A DNA stretch of 64,000 nt from Desulfobacteraceae bacterium (GTDB lineage: Bacteria; Desulfobacterota; Desulfobacteria; Desulfobacterales; Desulfosarcinaceae), in NCBI GenBank assembly GCA_027068085.1, contig JAMOUQ010000055.1:1-64000 (forward strand), written 5' to 3'. Positions 34,556 through 43,741 of this stretch are shown piece by piece. The notes under the pieces were generated by a model. The model did no database searches, had not been told where the DNA came from, and saw only the letters and a list, made by a program, of their open reading frames with translations. The position numbers and the translations under genes were made by a program. Numbering within the stretch: the stretch's first letter is position 1; every line of letters begins with the position of its first letter.

Positions 34556-35278
34556 TCACTGGCAACCATCTCCGGTCTGACCTGACCACGGAAGGATGTT
34601 CGTCAGGAAATCGAGATTGTAATCGAATTCCATCGAAAGAAACTGGGCCAGGGAATGCAGGGTTACGATGGCGTTTTTATCGGCATCCTGCCGGGCCTGG
34701 CCTTTTATCCTTGCCAGCAGGCCCTGATTGACCTGTTCTACTTTTCTGTACTGGGCCTCCAGGGGGCGCAGGTCGCCGGGGTCGGCCTCCAGGCCGGCTC
34801 TCGCTTTCAGCAACTGCTGCAACATGTATAAAGACGTCACCCGCACCATGGTTTCCTCGATGGTGGAAAAGGGCAGGTGAAAGCGGGCCATGGGACGGAA
34901 AAAGGACATCACCGGACAGTTACTGGTGGCCATGATTACGCCGAAAATCGAGGTCAGACCCTCCATGGCGGAAGTATTTTTCGAGTAGGCGCGCTCGGCC
35001 GCGATACACGTCACTTTGCAATCACGGTATGAACTGACATCCTTGAAGGTCTCTATCAGGTCCACCAGGTTGAGTGCGATGGGACAAAACGGATACCGAT
35101 CCTTTTCCAGGGTGCAGCAGGCGCACTTTCTGTATTCCAACCGGGTCCAGAGCGGCGGACTGCCGCAGGTCTCGCCTGCCAGGCTCAGGCTGGCGGCGTC
35201 TATCACCAGCTCATATTCAATCCTGGGCACATCGCTGAATTCAAAGATATACTTAAATCGCAGGGATTTTCTCTTCAT
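34556..35278 (-). CDS. Conserved-looking protein of unknown function with cysteine clusters
   Basis: A 240-residue soluble protein, not recognised. The N-terminal third is beta-rich (LRFKYIFEFSDVPRIEYELVI). Then come CACC at residues ~53-56 and CPIAL, CKVTC and SNCPVM, which could form a metal or redox site. The second half is helical (METMVRVTSLYMLQQLLKARAG-like, then a Gln/Lys-rich coil) and includes a short stretch resembling a helical bundle. No signal peptide. It is read towards the NlpC/P60 gene, separated by 80 bases. Confidence 0.55.
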   Translation of the reverse strand: MKRKSLRFKYIFEFSDVPRIEYELVIDAASLSLAGETCGSPPLWTRLEYRKCACCTLEKDRYPFCPIALNLVDLIETFKDVSSYRDCKVTCIAAERAYSKNTSAMEGLTSIFGVIMATSNCPVMSFFRPMARFHLPFSTIEETMVRVTSLYMLQQLLKARAGLEADPGDLRPLEAQYRKVEQVNQGLLARIKGQARQDADKNAIVTLHSLAQFLSMEFDYNLDFLTNILPWSGQTGDGCQ

Positions 35279-35373
35279 CGTTCAATTCCACCGCCAAACC
35301 GGTACAGGCACGGCTCCACGGGGCGCTTTGCAACCGCAATCGGGCGGCTGTGTTACGGCAGGGATTCATTGTT

Positions 35374-35829
35374 TCATCCGGCCGGTCTTTTCTGTTTGAC
35401 CATCTTCATCAGGCGCCCCACCGTGGCTTTCAGCTCCAGGTTCTGGCGTTCGACCTTTTTGGCATACGCCCGGAGCCTGGCCCTTTCCCGGGCGAGCTCG
35501 GCCTCCTTTTCGGCCAGCTTGCGCCTGCATTCGTCCTCCAACTGCCTGTGCCGCTCCAGGGCCGCCTCCTTTTCGCGTTCTGCCACCTGGCGGGCCTCCC
35601 GGAGAACATCTTCCGCCCGCCTGTACTTCTGGGAAGCTTCCAACTTGCGTAAAAACCCCCAGCTCAAATAAACCAGGGCCAAAAGGCCCAGCAGCACCGC
35701 CACGCGCCAGAAAGCGGGCCCGGAAATCAGCTCTCCGACAGTCAGGTCCGGCTTCCACTCGCTGATCACCGTCGATGCAGCCAAAAGGAGAAACAGGGCA
35801 ACGGGTATCGCTTTCAGAAACTTGGACAT
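35374..35829 (-). CDS. Membrane-anchored coiled-coil protein
   Basis: A 151-residue protein starting MSKFLKAIPVALFLLL behind a GGAG site. Two hydrophobic segments (residues ~6-22 and ~43-60, FWRVAVLLGLLALVYLSW) are followed by a ~75-residue charged helix with heptad-like spacing (RRAEDVLREARQVAEREK, LAEKEAELARERARL), ending in a basic tail. The layout suggests an inner-membrane protein with a cytoplasmic coiled coil. No known family is recognised. It lies downstream of the LolC/E-type permease gene on the same strand. Confidence 0.55.
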   Translation of the reverse strand: MSKFLKAIPVALFLLLAASTVISEWKPDLTVGELISGPAFWRVAVLLGLLALVYLSWGFLRKLEASQKYRRAEDVLREARQVAEREKEAALERHRQLEDECRRKLAEKEAELARERARLRAYAKKVERQNLELKATVGRLMKMVKQKRPAG

Positions 35830-35883
35830 GAAGTCATTGCTCCGCACGAAGATTTGGGAAACAACCCCTGCCCGCGGGTCACA

Positions 35884-37110
35884 TCATCCATAACGCAGGG
35901 CCTCGGCAGGTGCCTGCGCGGCCGCCCTGTGAGACGGATAAATCGTTGCCGCCAGGCAGATGGCAAGCGTTGCCCCCACCACCAGGGCCACATCCGCCCA
36001 CGAAATCTTAACCGGCAGCGTCGTAAGAAAATAGACATCACCCGGCAAATGGATGAAACGGTACCTTGCCAGGGCCAGACAGGCTGCCGTTCCGATCATG
36101 GTTCCTGTCGCCGTTCCCCATAAGCCGATTATCATACCCTTGGCCACGAATATCCTCCGGACCATCCCGGAGGTGGCTCCCATGGTCTTCAGGATCGCTA
36201 TATCTTTCCGTTTCTCGTTGACCATCATTACAAGGGCGCTGGAAATATTGAAAGCCGCCACGAATATTATCAGGGTCATGATTATGTACATCAGTATTTT
36301 TTGCAACCGCAACATGGAAAACAGGTTGCGGTTCATCTGCTGCCAGTCCTGAACCCAGTACTGGTACCCCAGGATATCCAGAATCCGGCGGGCCACCTGC
36401 GGCGCCCGATAGATATCGCTCACCCTCACCTCCAGGGCGCTGACCGAGTCGGGCATTTCCAGCATGCGCTGGATGTCCGCCAGCCGCATGTAGGCCATGG
36501 CACCGTCGTATTCGTGCATTCCGGTTTCGAAAAAACCGTTCACCCTGAAACGGTACATCCGCGGAAACCGGCCTGCTTGGCCGCCTGATCCCGGGGTCAA
36601 TAGGATCGCCGTGGTTCCTTTTTCCAGCCCCAGCCTGGCGGCCAGAACCTTGCCCACGGCTATGGGCACTCCCGCCTTTTCAGCGCCCTGCCCGGCCGGT
36701 TCCGACAGAGCCTCCCTCACCGGCGTCAGGAAACTCCGGCCGCCGTGTGAAAGGCCTTCGGCTTCCACGGCCCGGATCACCACGGCCGATGTGCCGGAAG
36801 GCCCCCGGAACATTCCCTGGGTATAGATCACCGGCGCAACGCTTTTAACGCCCTCGACTCCTTTTATTATCTGCATCAGCCGCCGATAATGCTCCACCGT
36901 CCCGCCGTATCGCATCACCACCAGGTGGGACTCGACGTCAAGGATCCTGTTCTGCAATTCGGACTGGAATCCGGTCATTACCGCCATCGTGACAAACAGC
37001 ACCATCACCCCAACGGCTATGCCGGCGATGGCCAGAATTTTTATGCCGCGTGAACTCGGCTTGCCCGCCGAGCCCAGGTAACGGAGGCTGATGCTCAGAG
37101 CCAACTTCAT
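35884..37110 (-). CDS. LolC/LolE-type lipoprotein-releasing permease
   Basis: A 408-residue inner-membrane protein of the MacB/FtsX type. It begins LALSISLRYLGS, has a first span IKILAIAGIAVGVMVLFVTMAVMTGF, a large periplasmic domain of ~210 residues and three C-terminal spans (MYIIMTLIIFVAAFNISSALVMM, IGLWGTATGTMIGTAACLAL, DVALVVGATLAICLAATIYP). The loop EKRKDIAILKTMGA is the coupling helix that touches the LolD ATPase. It would extract lipoproteins from the inner membrane for transfer to LolA. No lolD lies next to it. ATG 37110 is preferred; a GTG is four codons upstream. Confidence 0.87.
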   Translation of the reverse strand: MKLALSISLRYLGSAGKPSSRGIKILAIAGIAVGVMVLFVTMAVMTGFQSELQNRILDVESHLVVMRYGGTVEHYRRLMQIIKGVEGVKSVAPVIYTQGMFRGPSGTSAVVIRAVEAEGLSHGGRSFLTPVREALSEPAGQGAEKAGVPIAVGKVLAARLGLEKGTTAILLTPGSGGQAGRFPRMYRFRVNGFFETGMHEYDGAMAYMRLADIQRMLEMPDSVSALEVRVSDIYRAPQVARRILDILGYQYWVQDWQQMNRNLFSMLRLQKILMYIIMTLIIFVAAFNISSALVMMVNEKRKDIAILKTMGATSGMVRRIFVAKGMIIGLWGTATGTMIGTAACLALARYRFIHLPGDVYFLTTLPVKISWADVALVVGATLAICLAATIYPSHRAAAQAPAEALRYG

Positions 37111-37353
37111 CCCGGAACCCACCCTGGTTGCAATTTCCCATTCAAATCGCCCAGTTAATCACGGCAACCAGAATAATTTAGTTTGGGCCAAATGTAAATA
37201 CTGAAAAACCGGCCCGCCACGGCCCCTGTCAGGCCCCGATACGGACCGGACAGGAAAAAAAGGTTTACAAAACACAGGCAATCAAGTATATGTGGAATTC
37301 ATTCGTCATCTGCTAACATACAGCAATTCTTGAACATTCGTAAGGGGCGCCCA

Positions 37354-38721
37354 ATGGGAAAAAAAAGCCTGATAAAGTCCACCAGTAAAAAGACCAAGGC
37401 AAAAACCAAGGACGAAGAAACAAAGACCAAGACCGGGAAAACCGCTGCCAAGGCCGCTAAAAGCACCAAATCCAAGACCTCCCCCAAAAAGACTGCCAAG
37501 ACCAAGGCCAAAAGCACGGTCAAGAAAACGGCTTCCAAAGCCGGAAAAACCACGAAGAAGAAAGCCGCCAGGAAACCCACCCTGCGCCGGCTGCTGCTGA
37601 AAAAGTTCGAAGCCCCACCTGTGGAAAAGCTTTTCAGGCCTCCGGCGGCAGTCAGGAAAGGTTCTGCCCCGCCGCTGATCGACACCGGCGACAAAGACAA
37701 GGCCGCCGTATACAGACAGCTGCTGGCGCGGTCTTTCTCAATGGAGCAGCTGGCAGAAGCCGCGCGCAGGGCCGCGGAAGAAAAGGCCGCCCGCGAAAAG
37801 GCCGAAGCCGAAAAAAAAGCGGCCGAGGAAGCCGCCGCCAAAAAGGCCGCCGAAGAAGCCGCGCGCAGGGCCGCGGAAGAAAAGGCCGCCCGCGAAAAGG
37901 CCGAAGCCGAAAAAAAAGCGGCTGAAGAAAAAGCCAAAGCCAAAACGCCGCCTAAACCTGCCAGGCAAGAAGACACACCCGTGGTGAAAGTATCCTACGA
38001 AAAAGAAGAGATCGCTGAAAGAGCTGAAAAAAAGGAAAAAGATCCCGTGGAAAGCGCCATGAAGATTTTCATCGCCGGCCTGGCGTTTCTCATCCTGCTG
38101 GTTGTCGGGGCCAGCATCAACAACTCGGGAAAGTACTACATCAAGGAACACGATGGCGCCATCGAAATAACCAAGGGCAAATTCGCCCCTCTGGGAGAGA
38201 AACATTTCATCACTCTGCCGGGCGTCAAGGCGCCGGAAGTATCCAAAGAATTTTTCAGCCGCAAAGAAGTCTATCCTCTTATTTTCGGGTACTACCTGGA
38301 AAAAGCAGACAATCTGCTGCAAAGCGAAGGCCTGCCGGACTTTGAAGGAATCAAGGCATACCTGGAAAAGGCACTCGTCTTTGCCACCGACAACCAGATG
38401 CGGTCCGAAGTCTACCGGCGTATCGACAACATCGACCGGATAGTACTGATGTACAAGGCCGAGGTGGCCATGTCCAAGGATACCCCTGAGTCCCTGGAAG
38501 AGGCCCTGGAGTATCTGCAGGAAGCCAAGACCCTGGCCGAAGACGAGGATCACAAAAATCTCATCCAAAAGAGAATCGAGCGGGTCAAAGAACGCCTGGC
38601 CGCCCTGGAAGCTGAAGCCAAGGCTGAAGCTGAGGCTGAGGCGGCGGCAGAAGAAGCGGAAAGCAAAAAGGACGAAGCCCGGCCTGAAGGAACGCAGGCA
38701 GCCGAAGCTGGCGAACATTAG
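37354..38721 (+). CDS. Histone-H1-like Lys/Ala-rich membrane protein
   Basis: A 455-residue protein starting MGKKSLIKSTSKK behind AAGGGG. Residues ~1-80 are a Lys/Thr/Ala-rich tail (KKTAKTKAKSTVKKTASKAG) like histone H1 or HU tails. Residues ~135-205 are an Ala/Glu/Lys coiled coil containing a duplicated unit. One membrane span follows at ~240-258 (IFIAGLAFLILLVVGASI), then a ~200-residue soluble part with two TPR-like helix pairs (YYLEKADNLLQSEG, LEEALEYLQEAKTLAEDE) and an acidic end. With positive residues inside, the basic tail should face the cytoplasm and could touch DNA or RNA. No family is assigned. Confidence 0.65.
   Translation: MGKKSLIKSTSKKTKAKTKDEETKTKTGKTAAKAAKSTKSKTSPKKTAKTKAKSTVKKTASKAGKTTKKKAARKPTLRRLLLKKFEAPPVEKLFRPPAAVRKGSAPPLIDTGDKDKAAVYRQLLARSFSMEQLAEAARRAAEEKAAREKAEAEKKAAEEAAAKKAAEEAARRAAEEKAAREKAEAEKKAAEEKAKAKTPPKPARQEDTPVVKVSYEKEEIAERAEKKEKDPVESAMKIFIAGLAFLILLVVGASINNSGKYYIKEHDGAIEITKGKFAPLGEKHFITLPGVKAPEVSKEFFSRKEVYPLIFGYYLEKADNLLQSEGLPDFEGIKAYLEKALVFATDNQMRSEVYRRIDNIDRIVLMYKAEVAMSKDTPESLEEALEYLQEAKTLAEDEDHKNLIQKRIERVKERLAALEAEAKAEAEAEAAAEEAESKKDEARPEGTQAAEAGEH
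37755..37922 (+). repeat. 69-base tandem direct repeat inside the H1-like gene
   Basis: Bases 37755-37823 recur exactly at 37854-37922 (offset 99 bases, 33 codons). The repeat encodes about 23 residues (EAARRAAEEKAAREKAEAEK core) of the coiled coil, so it lengthens the helix by whole turns and keeps the frame. Perfect DNA identity points to a recent duplication or gene conversion. Confidence 0.9.
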
Positions 38722-38761
38722 GAATCTGATTCCCGCAACCCGGATCAACCTGACACGATTC

Positions 38762-38785
38762 AAGGCGCCTGCAAAGGCGCCTTTT
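38762..38785 (+). terminator. terminator between the H1-like gene and the oppF-type gene
   Basis: AAGGCGCC (38762-38769) pairs with GGCGCCTT (38776-38783) around a six-base loop, with TTTTC after it on the plus strand. It lies 40 bases after the plus-strand gene and reaches the end of the convergent oppF gene. Confidence 0.65.
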
Positions 38786-39780
38786 CAATTCCGGGACAGC
38801 TCGTCAGCCCTGTGGCAGGCCACCAGGTGACCGCTGCCTTCTGCCCCCGCAAGGTCGGCAAGTACCGGTTCCCGATGCCGGCATACATCGCGGGCATATT
38901 GGCAGCGGGGATGAAAGCGGCATCCGGAAGGCGGATTTATGGGCGACGGCACCTCTCCCCCGAGAACGGCACGTATGCCCCGCCCTCCCGGCCGGGCCAC
39001 CGGAATGGCGGCAATCAGGGCCCGGGTATACGGATGCCGCGGACTTTGGTAGAGTTGCCCGGCCGGCGCCTGCTCCACTATCTTTCCCAGGTACATCACC
39101 GCTATGTAATCGGATATGAATTTAACCACCGCCAGGTCATGGGAGATGAAGACATAGGCCAGGCCCATGTTTTGCTGCAGATCCAGCAGGAGGTTGAGAA
39201 TCTGGGACTGGATGGAGACATCCAGGGCCGATACAGGCTCGTCACAGATTATCAGTTTCGGCTCCAGGGCGATGGACCGGGCAATCACTATGCGCTGGCG
39301 CTGGCCGCCTGAAAATTCATGGGGGAAACGGTCGGCGGCCGAGGCCGGCAATCCCACCATCTCCAGCAGCTGCCTGACCTTTTGGCGGCGAAAGGCCCTG
39401 TCGCCCATGCCGTGAACGATGAAAGGCTCTTCCAGGATGGTGCCCACCGTATGCCGGCTGTTGAGGGATTCGAAGGGGTCCTGGAAAATCATCTGCAGGT
39501 CCCTGCGGACCTGCCGCAAATGCGTTTTGCCCACGGAGGCAAGATCCCGGCCCCGGAAAAGCACCTTGCCGGCGGTTGGCTGGTAGAGCCGCAAAACCGC
39601 CCGTCCGGCGGTCGTCTTTCCGCACCCTGATTCCCCCACCAGGCCCAGGGTGGTGCCCGGGGCGACCCGGAAGGATATTCCGTCCACGGCGTGGACGTAT
39701 CCTTTCAGGCGGCGCAGCACCCCTGCCCGGACCGGGAAATGAACCTTCAGACCTTCAACCTCCAGCAGCACTTCGCTCAC
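38785..39780 (-). CDS. oppF: Peptide ABC transporter ATP-binding protein, OppF type
   Basis: A 331-residue ATPase. [17 protein letters not shown] (Walker A), [17 protein letters not shown] (signature) and [18 protein letters not shown] (Walker B) are intact, with the oligopeptide-transporter tail [18 protein letters not shown], whose cysteines may hold an iron-sulfur cluster as in DppD. GTG at 39780 overlaps the OppD stop by four bases and has GGAGG just upstream. It pairs with OppD below the YejB/YejE channel. Specificity for dipeptides or oligopeptides cannot be told. Confidence 0.9.
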   Translation of the reverse strand: MSEVLLEVEGLKVHFPVRAGVLRRLKGYVHAVDGISFRVAPGTTLGLVGESGCGKTTAGRAVLRLYQPTAGKVLFRGRDLASVGKTHLRQVRRDLQMIFQDPFESLNSRHTVGTILEEPFIVHGMGDRAFRRQKVRQLLEMVGLPASAADRFPHEFSGGQRQRIVIARSIALEPKLIICDEPVSALDVSIQSQILNLLLDLQQNMGLAYVFISHDLAVVKFISDYIAVMYLGKIVEQAPAGQLYQSPRHPYTRALIAAIPVARPGGRGIRAVLGGEVPSPINPPSGCRFHPRCQYARDVCRHREPVLADLAGAEGSGHLVACHRADELSRN

Positions 39781-40805
39781 GGGGCCTCCTGTCCGTTGTT
39801 GGCGCGGCCCCGTCCGGCATACAGGTGACAGGCCACGCGGCGCCCGTCTTCCAGCTCCCTCAGCAGGGGCCGCGTTTGACGGCACCTGTCAAAGGCCCGG
39901 GGGCAGCGGTTGACAAAACGGCAGCCCGGCGGCAGGTCATCGAGGGACGGCACGCTGCCCTCGATGATGGGCAGGGGCTGCTTGGCAGGTGTGTCCAGCC
40001 GCGGTATGGCCTGCAACAGGCCCCGGGTGTACGGGTGCAGGGGATTGGCAAACAGCTCCTTCACAGTCGCGCTTTCCGCGACGGTGCCGGCATACATAAC
40101 CTGGACATGGTCGCATATTTCGGCGATGACACCCAGGTCATGGGTAATGAACAGGACCGCCATCTGTGTGCGGCTCTGCAGCTGCATGATCAGTTCCAGA
40201 ATCTGGGCCTGTATGGTTACATCCAGGGCGGTGGTCGGCTCATCGGCAATCAAAAGGTCCGGCTCGCAGGCCAGGGCCATGGCGATCATCACCCGCTGCC
40301 GCATTCCGCCCGAAATCTGGTGGGGATATTCCTCCATCCTCTGTTCGGGGGCCGGAATACCAACCTGCCGGAAAAGTTCCAGGGCCTTGCGGTAGCGCTG
40401 TTCCGGGCTCATCTCCGGCCGGTGCAGGGCGAAGATCTCCAGCAGCTGGCGGCCCAGGCGGTGGACCGGGTTGAGGGCCGTCATGGGCTCCTGGAAGATC
40501 ATGGCGATCCTGGCCCCGCGCATCTTCTGCATCTTTTCGGGGGGCAACCGGAGCAGATCCGTTCCTTTGAACAGGATACGCCCCTTTTCGATGAAACCGG
40601 CCGGCTTGGGCAGCAGGCGCATGATAGAAAGGGCGGTGACGCTCTTTCCGCAGCCGGACTCTCCCACCAGGCCCATGATGGTTCCCCGCTCCAGGGTGAA
40701 GCTGACCCCGTCCACGGCCCGCAGGGGTCCCTTTTCGGTCCTGAAACCCGTGGCCAGGTCCTCGACTTGCAGCAGGAGACTGTTTGTTGCCCTTTTGTCT
40801 GCCAT
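39777..40805 (-). CDS. oppD: Peptide ABC transporter ATP-binding protein, OppD type
   Basis: A 342-residue ATPase: [57 protein letters not shown] and the tail [20 protein letters not shown] typical of OppD/DppD. The longer N-terminal part and the C-terminal Cys cluster distinguish it from general ABC ATPases. It is 10 bases after the binding-protein gene and is translationally coupled to oppF. In YejABEF systems the two ATPases are fused as YejF; here they are separate genes. Confidence 0.9.
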   Translation of the reverse strand: MADKRATNSLLLQVEDLATGFRTEKGPLRAVDGVSFTLERGTIMGLVGESGCGKSVTALSIMRLLPKPAGFIEKGRILFKGTDLLRLPPEKMQKMRGARIAMIFQEPMTALNPVHRLGRQLLEIFALHRPEMSPEQRYRKALELFRQVGIPAPEQRMEEYPHQISGGMRQRVMIAMALACEPDLLIADEPTTALDVTIQAQILELIMQLQSRTQMAVLFITHDLGVIAEICDHVQVMYAGTVAESATVKELFANPLHPYTRGLLQAIPRLDTPAKQPLPIIEGSVPSLDDLPPGCRFVNRCPRAFDRCRQTRPLLRELEDGRRVACHLYAGRGRANNGQEAP

Positions 40806-40815
40806 ATAATCCCGG

Positions 40816-42669
40816 TCAGAAGTTCTTGTAAGTTTTATCGACTATAGTAACCGGCGCAAAGGCCTTTTTCTTCTTCATGGCCTTGATGGTCTCCCGGTAC
40901 AGATCCTGATCGAACCAGAACAGGCCCCCGGTGGAGCTGCCGAAAGGATCGAAAAGATCGCCCGTATGGCGGGTGCCCGGCACCTTGGGCAGCCGCCACC
41001 AGCGCCAGTAGGCCTGGCGCACATAGGGGACCATGAAAGTCGGCACGAAGGCCCCGATCTGGTGAATCCTGGCCTGGATCTTGTGGGACAGCTCGATCCT
41101 TTCGGCCTCCTCCAGGCTGTTGCGGTAGGCCTCGATCAGGCGGTCCATCACCGGATCGTCGGTATTGGTGATGTTGTTGGTCTGGGCCTTGTGGGCGTTT
41201 ACCGAGTGAAAATGCTCCCAGTACTGGGGCCGGAAGGATGTACTCCAGCCCATCCAGGCCACGTCGTGTCTCTTTTCCATGACTTTCTTGTAGGCCGCGG
41301 CCGCATCCAGCCGCTGGAGGCGCAGCTCGATGCCGGCTTTCTTGGCCTCTTCCTTCAGCACCACCAGGCGGGGCGTATGCTGGTCGATGCTGTAGCAAAC
41401 CTCCACCGAATAGCGCCGGCCGTTCTTTTCCCAGATGCCGTCGGCGCCCCGGTGCCAGCCGCTTTTCTCCATGTAGTACTTCACCTTGGCAAGGTCGAAA
41501 CGGCGGGCCCTGATCTTCGGGTTGGTATACTTGCCATAGCCCACGTACATCTGTTCAAGCCGGTAGTAATCGTTCCAGAGAACCTCCTGGATCACCTTGC
41601 GTATATTCATGGCATGGGCAAAGGCGTAACGCAGGTTGGCATCTTTGAAAATCGGCCGGTCCTGGTTGAGCCACATGCCCATGGCCGGCCGCGGGGTATC
41701 GTTGAAAAACCAGATCCGGTTGATATACCCCTTCTGAATTTCGGGAATCCGGGAACGCACATGCCAGAACTTTGGCATGGTCATGGGGAAAGTATCCAGC
41801 TTGCGCTTGCGGAAATAAGTCCACATGAGGTTGAAATCCCGCACCACGGAGAACACCACCCGGTCCACGTTGAAGCGGTTTTGGAAATAGCGCAGGTCTT
41901 TCGCCCACCAGTGTTTTTTACGCTCGAACTTCACGTAGCGGCCCTTCTTGAAAGCGGAAATCTGGTAAGGACCCGTATTGGGCACGATCTTCCAGTTGTA
42001 CCTGCGCACAAAATCCTTGTCCAGGCTGGTGTAAAAATGCCGGGGCGTGGGAGAGATGCTCAGCTTCAGGTGCAGGTCGGGCTGGGCCTTGGTGCTCACC
42101 ACCGCCAGGGTGTGGTCGTCGTAGACGATCACCTTCTCTATCTCCCTGGTATAGTAATCGTTGTACCAGGGAGCCACGATGTACTTGGAGCGCATGAAAT
42201 CCAGGGTGAAGGCAAAGTCGGCGGCCGTCACCGGCACCCCGTCCGACCAGCGGGCATCCGGGTTCAGCTTGAAATACATGGTCTTTTTATCCTTGCCGAA
42301 GGCCCAGTGGGTGGCAAGCTCGGGAATGATCCGCTCGGTATTGGGGTGAATTCCCACCAGCGAAAGCTGGTTGTCCAGGATGGCACTGCGGAAAGAGCTG
42401 TTGGAATCCGGCCCCACGGTACGGAAGGTAAGCGGAAAAGAGAGGATGGCGCTGTGGAAGATGCCGCCTTTTCCGGCCTCCGGCGAAGCGTAGACCGGGT
42501 CGCTGTCGTTGGTCAGCCACTTGATGTCCGCGGGCAGGCTTGCCGCCCGCGCATCTTCCATCTCACCCTGCGCGGCAAACAGAAGCAGCAGGACGGTGCC
42601 GGAGAAAATAACCGCTTTCCGCAAACCGCGGCAGGCGGCATAAATCTTCTTGGTCGTTGCTCGTTTCAT
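40816..42669 (-). CDS. Peptide ABC transporter, substrate-binding protein (YejA/OppA type)
   Basis: A 617-residue periplasmic protein of the family 5 extracellular solute-binding proteins. Signal peptide RKAVIFSGTVLLLLFAAQG is followed by a mature part with AILSFPLTFRTVGPDSNSSF, WAFGKDKKTMYFKLNPDARWSDG and LRYAFAHAMNIRKVIQEVLW. The length (about 600) and the string after the signal match YejA-type proteins more than OppA (~540). ATG 42669 is preferred over GTG 42681. It lies between the permease genes and the ATPases of the same operon. Confidence 0.88.
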   Translation of the reverse strand: MKRATTKKIYAACRGLRKAVIFSGTVLLLLFAAQGEMEDARAASLPADIKWLTNDSDPVYASPEAGKGGIFHSAILSFPLTFRTVGPDSNSSFRSAILDNQLSLVGIHPNTERIIPELATHWAFGKDKKTMYFKLNPDARWSDGVPVTAADFAFTLDFMRSKYIVAPWYNDYYTREIEKVIVYDDHTLAVVSTKAQPDLHLKLSISPTPRHFYTSLDKDFVRRYNWKIVPNTGPYQISAFKKGRYVKFERKKHWWAKDLRYFQNRFNVDRVVFSVVRDFNLMWTYFRKRKLDTFPMTMPKFWHVRSRIPEIQKGYINRIWFFNDTPRPAMGMWLNQDRPIFKDANLRYAFAHAMNIRKVIQEVLWNDYYRLEQMYVGYGKYTNPKIRARRFDLAKVKYYMEKSGWHRGADGIWEKNGRRYSVEVCYSIDQHTPRLVVLKEEAKKAGIELRLQRLDAAAAYKKVMEKRHDVAWMGWSTSFRPQYWEHFHSVNAHKAQTNNITNTDDPVMDRLIEAYRNSLEEAERIELSHKIQARIHQIGAFVPTFMVPYVRQAYWRWWRLPKVPGTRHTGDLFDPFGSSTGGLFWFDQDLYRETIKAMKKKKAFAPVTIVDKTYKNF

Positions 42670-42687
42670 TCTTCTTTCCACGCCTTT

Positions 42688-43734
42688 CTACTCGTAAATG
42701 GTGTGCATCCGGGGATCGAAAGCCTCCCTGATGGCCTCGCCGATGAAAGTGACCGTCAGCAGGGTGACGGTCATGGCTCCCACCACGGACGCCGATATCC
42801 ACCAGGCGTCCAGGTTGGCCCAGCCCTGCTGAAGCAACTCCCCCCAGGAAGGCGTGGGCGGGGGCAGGCCGAAACCGAGGTAGTCCAGGGAAGTCAGAGC
42901 CACGATTCCGCCGGAGATGGAAAAGGGCGCAAAGGTCACTATCACCGCCACTGTATTGGGAATAACGTGCCTGAAGATTATCCGCAGGTCTCCGGCTCCC
43001 AGGGCCTTGGCCGCCAGGACGTAGTCCCTGGCCTTTTCCTTGTAGGTCATGGTGCGCATGGTCCAGGTCATGCCCATCCAGCCGAACAGGGCCATGATCA
43101 GAATCAGGATCCAGAAGGTGGGCACGACGATGGAAGAAATGATGATGATCACATACAGGAAAGGAACATTGGACCAGATCTCGATCAGCCGCTGGAAGAC
43201 AAGATCGAAGGCCCCGGCCCAGTATCCCATGGCGCACCCCACCGCCACCCCGATCAGGTAGTTTATCACCAGCAGGCCGAGGGAAAAGAAGATGGCGATG
43301 CGAAAACCGTAGATCAGGCGCGCGGCTATGTCTCTTCCCACGGCGTCGGTGCCCAGGAAGTGACGGGAGGCAAGCGATGGGGCAAAGGGCGGGAAATCGT
43401 CCTTGCGCAGGTCGTTTTCGTAGGGATCATAGGGTATCGGCGGCATCAGCACCCAGTTGCCCTCGTTCCGGCGGGCAAATATCTTCTTGAGCTGGCGGTA
43501 ATCGGTCTCGTAGTCGTAATCGAGGCCGAACGTCCTTCCCGGTATCATGTCCCCGTAGGTTGGGAAATAGAGCCTGTCTTTGTAACAAACGACCAGGGCG
43601 CGTTTGTTGACCAGCAGTTCGGCTCCCAGGGACAAAACGATCATCACCACCAGGACGATCAGCGAGTAGTAACCTCTCCTGATGGACCTGAAGCGCCGTA
43701 TCTTTTTCAGTGTCAGTGGGTTGAGACGCAGCAT
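42688..43734 (-). CDS. Peptide ABC transporter permease, YejE type
   Basis: A 348-residue membrane protein. RFRSIRRGYYSLIVLVVMIVLSLGAELLVN forms the first span after a basic start typical of YejE, then a ~100-residue extracytoplasmic insert and five further spans. The ATPase-contact loop is YVLAAKALGAGDLRIIFRHVIPN. RHFLGTDAVGRDIAARLIYG marks the OppC/DppC/YejE family. It starts eight bases after the YejB gene. Confidence 0.92.
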   Translation of the reverse strand: MLRLNPLTLKKIRRFRSIRRGYYSLIVLVVMIVLSLGAELLVNKRALVVCYKDRLYFPTYGDMIPGRTFGLDYDYETDYRQLKKIFARRNEGNWVLMPPIPYDPYENDLRKDDFPPFAPSLASRHFLGTDAVGRDIAARLIYGFRIAIFFSLGLLVINYLIGVAVGCAMGYWAGAFDLVFQRLIEIWSNVPFLYVIIIISSIVVPTFWILILIMALFGWMGMTWTMRTMTYKEKARDYVLAAKALGAGDLRIIFRHVIPNTVAVIVTFAPFSISGGIVALTSLDYLGFGLPPPTPSWGELLQQGWANLDAWWISASVVGAMTVTLLTVTFIGEAIREAFDPRMHTIYE

Positions 43735-43741
43735 AGAATCC

